From positions 310,001-374,000 of the forward strand of contig JAAHFU020000004.1 in NCBI GenBank assembly GCA_010672825.2: a stretch of 64,000 nt of DNA, read 5' to 3'. The notes below the pieces were generated by a model. The model had not been told where the DNA came from. It made no database searches and saw only the letters and a list, made by a program, of their open reading frames with translations. The position numbers were made by a program, and so were the translations under genes. This document shows positions 33,582 to 41,200 of this stretch, piece after piece. Within the stretch, counting starts at the first letter, position 1, and every line of letters starts with the position of its first letter. Source of the DNA: Leptolyngbya sp. SIO1E4 (GTDB lineage: Bacteria; Cyanobacteriota; Cyanobacteriia; Phormidesmidales; Phormidesmidaceae).

Positions 33582-35081
33582 TTAATCATTGTCAGCATGT
33601 TCGAAGCGATAGACGTAAAAGAGCTGCCGGAGCTTTCTGAGTAATCCGGCGGCGATCGCCATCACCCCAGCACCGCCCATCAATCCCCAAAATGCCAGGG
33701 GCGGTGCAACCCATAACGATGCAGTGGTGGGGTTCATTACCGTGTGTGCAGCCATTGCTCGGGCATCTACCATCAGCCCTGCAATGAGGAGACCAACAGC
33801 AACTATCGTGGCGATCGCCGTCAGTCGGTCAATCCGCTTCAAGGCCGTCTGACAGTAGTGACAATGCTGAGTATGGGTAGACCACACATCAAAGAGCTTA
33901 TCCTTGTCGTGTTCTGCCGGGGGCAAGGTCGGGTCACAAGACTCATCCCAGGGCACCCCTCCCCCTGCCCGGTACTCTAACCATTGGCGGAAGGTAATAA
34001 TCATTTTGTCTTGGGGATTGGGAGTATATACTTCGTCGAGCCAGCGATCGCGCCCCCGTTGTCCCAATGTCCGTTCCTGATAATGCAGAAACACCAGGTC
34101 TTGATGCAAAAACAGGGAGGCTAGAATATGGCCGAACCATTGAGGCATCGGCAGCGCAAAAAAGCCCAGCCCTGGGGGTGTTTTGCCAGCTTCATTTTTG
34201 ACCAGGATTTGACAGCCAATGTGGCGGCACCAGCCGGGTCGGGTGGGGGTGGCATACAAGACTAAAATCAGCTGTCCCCCATCGGTGAAGGTGGAGGAAA
34301 TTTTCATCAAACAGGGGGGCTGAAAATCATGGCTTGCCGATACAACCGTCGACGACGTGGAGGTGACACCAAAGGCAAAGCCCTCTTGAGTGGAGACCTC
34401 TCGCAGGCGCGGCATGTCGTAATAGCTGGCATCGGTGTAGCGACTGCCCATAATGCCGTGATGGGAAACAGGCACATGGGCTGGGTCTGCCACATTTTCC
34501 ATGAAATAGTCCCACCCGTAGGGTAAATCTCGCTGGTTCCAAAAGAGCTTGATCACCCGATCCGACGACTCTTCTATCTCTGGAATCAGGCGGGGCGATC
34601 GCCCTTGGCTGTTGCTGACTCCCGATTCCCCGGCTTCTGGCCATACCCACAATAACCCCTGCTGCTCTTGGGTGGGGTAGGCGATCGCGCAGGCTTGGGG
34701 ACGACTACAGTTGGCGGCTTCAATTGTTTTGTCTTTCGATTGGGGAATGCTGACGCACTGCCCGTTCTTATCAAATCGCCAGGCATGATACGCACAGAGT
34801 AACGTGCCGTCAGCTTCTACCCGCCCTTCCGATAATGGCGCTAACCGATGAGGGCAGGCATCCTCAAAGCACTGCCACTGCTGCTGGGCGTCTCGCCAGA
34901 TCATGACGGATTTTCCTAACACTTGTAGAGCATGAGGGCGAGATGGATCAAGGGTTTCCACGACTGCGATGGGGTACCACTGTTGGGTCCATTGAAACGT
35001 ATCGTTAGCTGCCTCAGAGGTAACTTGGTCAGCAGGGGAGTTTGACTCAACAGCAGGAACGAATCTCACATCAGTGGTCAT
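33582..35081 (-). CDS. Rieske oxygenase of the pheophorbide a oxygenase (PaO/Tic55) family
   Basis: 499 residues. The Rieske [2Fe-2S] domain (about 35-145) has CPHRLAPLSEGR and CAYHAWRF. The mononuclear iron site is in DYFMENVADPAHVPVSHHG (Asn, Asp, two His). The PaO domain follows. The C-terminal motif HTQHCHYCQTAL carries the CxxC seen in plant PaO, PTC52 and Tic55. Two transmembrane helices end the protein, so it is membrane-bound. In plants the family opens pheophorbide or hydroxylates chlorophyll derivatives; the substrate here is unknown. ATG 35081 is chosen; an in-frame TTG at 35129 would add 16 residues. No clear ribosome site supports either. Confidence 0.9.
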   Translation of the reverse strand: MTTDVRFVPAVESNSPADQVTSEAANDTFQWTQQWYPIAVVETLDPSRPHALQVLGKSVMIWRDAQQQWQCFEDACPHRLAPLSEGRVEADGTLLCAYHAWRFDKNGQCVSIPQSKDKTIEAANCSRPQACAIAYPTQEQQGLLWVWPEAGESGVSNSQGRSPRLIPEIEESSDRVIKLFWNQRDLPYGWDYFMENVADPAHVPVSHHGIMGSRYTDASYYDMPRLREVSTQEGFAFGVTSTSSTVVSASHDFQPPCLMKISSTFTDGGQLILVLYATPTRPGWCRHIGCQILVKNEAGKTPPGLGFFALPMPQWFGHILASLFLHQDLVFLHYQERTLGQRGRDRWLDEVYTPNPQDKMIITFRQWLEYRAGGGVPWDESCDPTLPPAEHDKDKLFDVWSTHTQHCHYCQTALKRIDRLTAIATIVAVGLLIAGLMVDARAMAAHTVMNPTTASLWVAPPLAFWGLMGGAGVMAIAAGLLRKLRQLFYVYRFEHADND

Positions 35082-35230
35082 GGGTTGGGTCAGGATAGAG
35101 GACAACGATTCAGTGCAACCTATGGGCAAGCCAATGCCAACACGCTGTTGCTCAAAAAACGCATACGAAACTTAATATAGCAACCGTAGCGCGATCGCTT
35201 TTCTACTCAGGAGGGCGATGGTGCAATTCC

Positions 35231-35341
35231 TCAGGGTTTGGGAGATTGCAACACTGTGCCAGAATTCGACTGCTGGGTTGGCGTGCGATCGCGTAGATAC
35301 TCAGCTAAAAATCGCACCTTATCTTCTAATATCTGGAAGCT
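35231..35341 (-). other. Possible C-terminal remnant of a lost gene
   Basis: A 36-codon open stretch ends in TGA and reads ILEDKVRFLAEYLRDRTPTQ, with good coding character but no ATG. It may be the tail of a deleted gene. Apart from it, the 320 bp between the PaO-like gene and the acetyltransferase hold only HIP1 sites and nothing else I can name. Confidence 0.2.
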
Positions 35342-35404
35342 TCAAATGAGCCGGTTACTCGCGTTGGTATTCTTTTAAGAAAGGCTCATTCAGGGAGAAT
35401 CTTG

Positions 35405-35926
35405 ATGTACGCATTCAGGAAAGCTGGAGTGGAATCAATCGATACACTTGTGCATCTTTGGGCCGAAACATTTACCCAAGCCTATGACACCATCCATAGC
35501 CCGGAGAATATCCGTGCGTATTGCGCTAAAAACTATTCAAAAAAGGACGCGATCGCGGTTTTATCGAGTAACCAATTTGATTGCACGCTTGCATATCGCG
35601 AAAATTTGCCTGTGGGTTACTACATCCTTAAACACCAGCCGTGCCCAACGCAGCTAGATGGCGATTCATATGAGTTAAAACAGATATATATTCTGTCGAG
35701 TGAGTATGGAACGGGTCTCGGGAGGACGCTCTTTAAACATGCCTTTGAGGTTACCCGACAGGCAAACTGCAGATGGATATGGCTCTGTGTTTCTGATTCT
35801 AATTATCGAGCGCAGAAGTTCTATAAAAAGCTTAAGTTTGAGCCCATTGCCCCTGGGCCGTTTTTGGAGGTGGGGACGGATAAATTGGCATCAACGATCA
35901 TGGTCTTGCATATCGGAGAAGCCTAA
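35405..35926 (+). CDS. GNAT family N-acetyltransferase
   Basis: 173 residues. Acetyl-CoA-dependent transferase fold: the central strand ELKQIYIL precedes the pyrophosphate-binding loop EYGTGLGRTLFKHA (Q/RxxGxG/A type), followed by WIWLCVSDSNYRAQKFYKKLKF, the usual end of the domain. ATG 35405 is preferred over TTG 35402; GGGAG lies seven bases upstream. Substrate is unknown; such single genes often modify small molecules, peptides or antibiotics. It is a stand-alone gene in the accessory block, 66 bp upstream of the Rpn-like gene. Confidence 0.85.
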   Translation: MYAFRKAGVESIDTLVHLWAETFTQAYDTIHSPENIRAYCAKNYSKKDAIAVLSSNQFDCTLAYRENLPVGYYILKHQPCPTQLDGDSYELKQIYILSSEYGTGLGRTLFKHAFEVTRQANCRWIWLCVSDSNYRAQKFYKKLKFEPIAPGPFLEVGTDKLASTIMVLHIGEA

Positions 35927-35992
35927 CTTGGGCAAGTATTTATTCTTTACAGGTTATGGTATTTTTGATCTACCGCCTCTTGAAACTTAAAA

Positions 35993-36868
35993 ATGCGGCG
36001 TGATTCTATTTTCTATCGATTGTTTCAGCAGTCTCCAGCATTGTTGTTTGAGTTGCTAGATGACCCTCCCCCCAACGCTCAGGATTACCGCTTTGATTCT
36101 GTCGCGGTGAAAGAACCTAAGTTTGAAATTGATGGGGTATTCTTGCCACCGGAATCAGATGCACAGGGAGTGGTTTATTTCTGTGAAGTTCAGTTTCAAA
36201 AAGACGAGCAGCTTTATGAGCGGTTATTTGGGGAGTCGTTTCTATATTTCTATCGCAACCGCAGCCGCTTCAGTGACTGGCAAGCCGTGGTGATTTATCC
36301 GTCCCGAACGATAGAGCAGAATCAGATCTATCCCTATCGTGCATTGTTGAGAAGTGAGCAGGTACAACGGGTTTATCTGGATGAATTAGGTGCAATTGAA
36401 CAACTACCGCTTGGAGTTGCTCTGATGGCACTGACAACGGTGGATGAGGCTATTGCACCAGAAGTTGCGAGGGAACTGCTGACCCGTTCTCGTCGGGAGC
36501 CCCTTTCTGAAGCGGTCAGTCGCACCATAATGGACATGGTGACGACAATCATAGTTTACAAATTCACGAATTTAAGTCGGCAGGAGGTTGAAGCTATGTT
36601 GGGGCTGAACTTGCAGGAAACTCGGGTATATCAAGAAGCTAAAGCGGAAGGAGAACAGATTGGAGAACAAAGGGGGCTTGAGCAAGGGGAGCGATCGCTC
36701 ATCCTCCGCCAACTGACTCGTAAAGTCGGAGACATTCCACAAGAGCTGCGATCGCAAGTCGAGCAATTATCGTTAACTCAATTGGAATCTCTAGGAGAAG
36801 CACTGTTGGATTTCTCGACACGCCAGGATTTGATTGCTTGGTTAGAGGGCGATCGCGCAGAGGACTAG
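35993..36868 (+). CDS. Rpn-family putative transposase/nuclease (DUF2887/DUF4351 type)
   Basis: 291 residues. The N-terminus MRRDSIFYRLFQQSPALLFE and the core FEIDGVFLPP ... VVYFCEVQFQKDEQLYERLF carry a PD-(D/E)xK-like nuclease pattern (D, then ExQ). The middle is helical. The C-terminal region (about 225-290) has charged heptads and RQLTRKVGDIP ... QLSLTQLESLGEALLDF, typical of cyanobacterial members that occur in many copies. Rpn proteins promote RecA-independent recombination in E. coli; the role here is inferred. No inverted repeats bound the gene. Confidence 0.88.
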   Translation: MRRDSIFYRLFQQSPALLFELLDDPPPNAQDYRFDSVAVKEPKFEIDGVFLPPESDAQGVVYFCEVQFQKDEQLYERLFGESFLYFYRNRSRFSDWQAVVIYPSRTIEQNQIYPYRALLRSEQVQRVYLDELGAIEQLPLGVALMALTTVDEAIAPEVARELLTRSRREPLSEAVSRTIMDMVTTIIVYKFTNLSRQEVEAMLGLNLQETRVYQEAKAEGEQIGEQRGLEQGERSLILRQLTRKVGDIPQELRSQVEQLSLTQLESLGEALLDFSTRQDLIAWLEGDRAED

Positions 36869-36948
36869 CCAAGGTTGCATCTTGCAGTAGTTCTGTCTAT
36901 CGGCGATCACTCCATCAACGCCTTCAACCTCCTTTACATGACTACAAA

Positions 36949-37419
36949 ATGACGCCTCAAATACGGGTTGCCACAGACATGGATTTAGAGAACTTGGCTA
37001 GTCTGATTACTATTTTCCGAGATCATTTGGCTCAACAGACTCCTCATAAAGCTGCTATCTTAGCCTCCTTGAGAAAGCTATTAGCTGAAGACGATGTAGA
37101 GTTCTTAGTAGCTGATATCGGTGACGGTATTACTGCTGCATACACACAAACTCGGTACTATTATTCTCTATGGTCTACGGGTTTTGAAGCGCAAATCGAA
37201 GACGTGTTCGTAATGCCTACTGAAAGGAAGAAAGGTATTGGTGCGAGACTCGTTCAACGTGTCGTGTCTCGTGCCCGCGAACGCGGTTGTTGTTTGATTA
37301 CTTTGAATACCAACGAACGCAACGCTTTGGCGCTACACCTATATACTAAGGCTGGTTTTGTCGCTGAACGCTCACGATGGAAGGGTGGTCGTCAGCTCTG
37401 GCTTGAACTGCCTCTGTAG
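36949..37419 (+). CDS. GNAT family N-acetyltransferase
   Basis: 156 residues. GNAT features: N-terminal IRVATDMDLENLASLI, central strand AQIEDVFVMPTERKKGIGARLVQRV (acetyl-CoA loop RKKGIG), then ITLNTNERNALALHLYTKAGF. It differs from the acetyltransferase at 35405 and is not a close duplicate. A longer frame opens at 36838 inside the previous gene, but the family start and homologous region begin at ATG 36949. No clear ribosome site is visible. It lies 80 bp downstream of the Rpn-like gene. Confidence 0.85.
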   Translation: MTPQIRVATDMDLENLASLITIFRDHLAQQTPHKAAILASLRKLLAEDDVEFLVADIGDGITAAYTQTRYYYSLWSTGFEAQIEDVFVMPTERKKGIGARLVQRVVSRARERGCCLITLNTNERNALALHLYTKAGFVAERSRWKGGRQLWLELPL

Positions 37420-37491
37420 AAGCAGCTCAACAGTGAACCCCCTCTCAAAAGCCCCGAGCAGTATCAGCTGTAGCGGAAAGACTGTGCGCCA

Positions 37492-37812
37492 ATGGGATCA
37501 AAAAATATTGACCTACCCGTAGAGCAGCTTCAAGAATTTTGTCAGCGCCACCAAATTACTGAATTTGCGCTATTTGGCTCAGTTCTACGCGATGATTTTC
37601 GTCCCGATAGCGATATTGACGTGCTGGTTACCTTTGATCCCAATGCTAACCGTGGTTTGTCCGAAACCCTACAAATGAAAAATGAACTGCAAGTCATCTT
37701 TGGCCGCAAGGTTGACCTTATTGTCAAAGCAGCCATTGAACGCAGTGAAAACTGGTTGCGTCGTAAGAATATCTTGGAATCAGCGCAGGTGATTTATGCC
37801 GCGCGACCATGA
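37492..37812 (+). CDS. MNT-type nucleotidyltransferase antitoxin
   Basis: 106 residues. Minimal nucleotidyltransferase: ALFGSVLRDDF (GSxxR) and DSDIDVLVTF (DxD), with a later Asp in KVDLIVK as third metal ligand. MNT proteins act as antitoxins by adding AMP to their HEPN partner. The gene overlaps the start of the broken HEPN gene at 37796 by 17 bp, the usual arrangement. With the toxin truncated, this antitoxin may be an orphan or may act on another HEPN protein. Confidence 0.9.
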   Translation: MGSKNIDLPVEQLQEFCQRHQITEFALFGSVLRDDFRPDSDIDVLVTFDPNANRGLSETLQMKNELQVIFGRKVDLIVKAAIERSENWLRRKNILESAQVIYAARP

Positions 37813-38137
37813 GTTCTTAATTGATATTGAACGGATATCTAGACGCGTTCTTCGGTATGCGAGCGGCATTAATCGCGCCACTCTCGGAACAAATGATGAG
37901 AATGTGTCTGCTATTCTCTAGCAAATTACGTTTATCAGTAACGCATCTAAACGGCTATCTTCAGAATTTCGACAGCGACACCCGGAACTTTCCTGGCGCG
38001 AGATTGTCGGAATACGCAACGTAATTGTGCATGAGTATGACCAGGTTGATCTGGATGTTGTATGGGATGTTATTCAGACTAAACTGCCTGAACTTTTAGC
38101 TGTGTTGCAACCTTTATTGCCTGAAGAAAATGAGTGA
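37796..38137 (+). pseudogene. HEPN-domain (DUF86) toxin interrupted by an in-frame TAG
   Basis: From ATG 37796 the frame reads MPRDHEFLIDIERISRRVL and continues for 41 codons to TAG at 37919-37921. The same frame then runs without a break to TGA at 38135-38137. The downstream half is fully HEPN-like (ASKRLSSEFRQRHPELSWRE) and keeps the RNase motif RNVIVHEY (Rx4HxY). Intact homologues usually have a sense codon such as Arg or Gln at this place, so a single substitution inactivated the gene. Restoring it would give a 113-residue toxin. Read-through or a sequencing error cannot be excluded. Confidence 0.85.
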
Positions 38138-38244
38138 AGTTTCTTAACATAAACATCCCCAGGGATTAAGAATTGAACGCATTTCCGAAAACCCCAAAAC
38201 GGTGTTGGTTATGACAGAAAGACGATGCGCTAGCGGTGGTTGGG

Positions 38245-41200
38245 ATGTTTGGAGTGCGAAGACTGCGCAGATTATTGATGTATGGACTCATGGGTTTAGT
38301 CCTAGCGGTCAGTCTGGCAACCTGCGATCGCCCCGAATCTGCTAACCAGACTGAACCCTCCTCCGAACTCACTCCCTTAGCCGAGGTTGCAGAACTACCT
38401 GACCCCGAACTGCCCGAGTGGATTGAGGAGATTAGTCCCATGGGCAAGGCGAATACCCTGGCCCAAATCCGCATTCGGTTTACGGATCCTCTGGTGGCAG
38501 TCGAAAGCTTAGAAAGCCCAAACCGTACTGATGTCCTCGAAAAATTTGAGGTCTTCCCTGAAATTCCGGGGCAGTTCCGCTTCTTGACACCACGAATGGT
38601 CGGCTTTCAGGCCGATCGCGCCATTCCAAAGGCGACCCGTTTGCGCATCACTCTCAAATCGGGCTTAGCAGATCTTGCAGACCATCAGTTAGAAGAGGAT
38701 CTTGCCTGGACCTTTGAAACGGAACCCATTGAACTGACCAATCTGCCAGGGACTGAGAGGCTTTTAGGCTCTGAGGAAAATCCGATGGGGCTAGACCCCA
38801 CGCTGGAATTTAACGCCAATGTGCCCCTGGATTTATCATCTCTGCGTCAGCATCTCAGGCTGATTCCCGGGGGGCAGGCGACTGCGGAGGCGCAGGAAAC
38901 CTCAGAAGAACAAGCGGTCCCTGAAAATCAGGCCGAGGGCGTCTCCGTGCGGGTTGTCGAGGCGGTGTATGACGAAGATGAAACGGATCCATCCCCTCAA
39001 GCGCAGTTCGGGACGGCTGAGCGCCCCTGGAAATACCATGTCACCCCAGAGCAGCCGTTGGAAAAGGGAACCCGTTATTTCCTCGCGATCGCGCCGGGGG
39101 TGCGCCCAGCGGGGGGCAACCTACCGACCGCCAATAGCATCGACAGTCAGGTGATGACCTACAGTTCTCTCGCCTTTAAGGAGTTAGAACTGAGGGAATC
39201 TGGGGGACGCTTCACCAACGGTTGGGCGCAACTCAACTTCAATAACGGGCTGATGGCGGATTCCGTCGATGGGCAGATTACGGTTGAGCCTGCGCCTAAA
39301 GAGGGCATGCGCCTGGTACGGGCTTACGATAATAGTTCCTCCGTCAGCATCAACGCTTGGGCGTTAGAGCCGAACACGACCTACACCTTCACCCTCGGCG
39401 CCGACTTAGAAGACCGCTTTGGCCAAACCCTGGGTGAGCCCGTCACGGCTGAGTACACCACTGGCGACTTGAATGCCGAAATCTGGGCACCGACAGGGCT
39501 GAACATCTTTCCTGCCAGCCAAGACCTGCAGCTCAACCTATCCCTGGTGAACCTACCCGATGCCGCCTATAGAGCCGCCTATAAAGTGGTGCAGCCCACA
39601 GAACTGGTGAACACAGACACGGCCTATCCGCGCAGCGATCGCCCCAGCTTGCTGCCCGATAAAGGAACCTGGCAGTCATACCCCATCACCGCTGAGAAGA
39701 ACGAACTTCTCGATATCACCGTGCCCCTGCGGGAGCAGTTGGGTGGCACTGCTGGAATGCTGGCTTATGGGGTCACTGCTCGCACAACCCCCTATGACGA
39801 CAATGGCACCCAGCGCTGGCAAAACCCCGAATACTACGGCCTGGTGCAGCTTACAAACCTAGGTGTCTTTGCCCAGTGGTTCCCGGAGTCTGGCCTGGTG
39901 CGGGTACATCATTTGTCAGACGGCTCAGTAGTGAGCGGGTCTCCCGTTGCCATCTACCGGGCTTATTTCGATGACGAGACTCGTCCCACTGGCACACCTC
40001 AGCCTTGCGCCACCGGCACCACGGACGATACAGGCACGCTGCGGCTCGCGTCTCAAGCACTGCAAACCTGTATGGGCGGGGCTGAGAGTTTTGGAGAGCC
40101 ACCGGAACTGCTGGTGGTTGCCCGTGAAGGAGACGATTGGGCCTTTGTGCATACTCGATTCTTCAGTGGGGATTACGGCTACGGCATCTATGCAGGCTGG
40201 AACGGTGCTGGGCCAGAATCTCGCGGCACCGTGTTTTCCGATCGCTTCCTCTACCAACCGGGAGAAACGGCTCGGTTGACGGGTAATGCCTACTATCTCC
40301 AACGAGGTACGCTCAACCAGGATGCTAACACCGCCTACACCATTACGGTGACAGACCCCGAGGGAACTGCCATTGATTTGGGCACCCAGACTACCAATGA
40401 CTTCGGCACCTTTTCTGTGAGCTGGGATATTCCATCAGACCAGCCTCTGGGCTATTACACCATTGTGGCCAAGGCGGAGAACGGCGTTGAGCTGCAGGGA
40501 GAGCTGCGGGTGGCAGAATTTAAGCTGCCCAACTTCCAAGTCGATCTGACCCTCGATCAAGACTTTGCCGTGGCTGGGGAAAGTCTCGAAACGACCGTTC
40601 AGAGCAATTATCTATTCGGAGCGCCGGTACAAGGCGGCGACATCAACTACTACGTCACCCGTGAGCCGACAGCGATTGCCCCCGAGGGGTGGGATGGCTT
40701 CACGTTTGGCCCTCAATGGTATTGGCCTGAGGAGAAACCGACGATTCCCAGTGATGTGTTGGAGACGAGCCAAACCCTGGGAGCGCAAGGACAGAGCGAA
40801 CTATCCGTAGACATTGCTGATGATTTGCCCTATCCCATGACCTATCGGGTGGATGCAGAAGTGGTGGATGTTTCTAACCTGTCGGTGGCGGATTCTAAAA
40901 CGGTGAGGGTGCTGCCGGAGGATCGGGTGATTGGCCTCAAGAGCGACTTTGTCGCCAATGCTGAGCAGCCCTTTGATGTGCAGGTCATTGTGACGGATCC
41001 CGAAGGACAGGCGCAATCAGGTCAGTCCGTGCAGCTGGTGCTGGAGCGGATGGAATACAGCAGCGTTACTGAGGTAATTGAGGGCAGCGCCACCCCCAAC
41101 TATCAGGTGGAATACGAACAAGTCGATGACGTGTCGGTGCGGTCTGGAAATGAGGCCCAAACAGTTCAGCTGACGGCTCAAGAAGGCGGCTCCTATCGGA

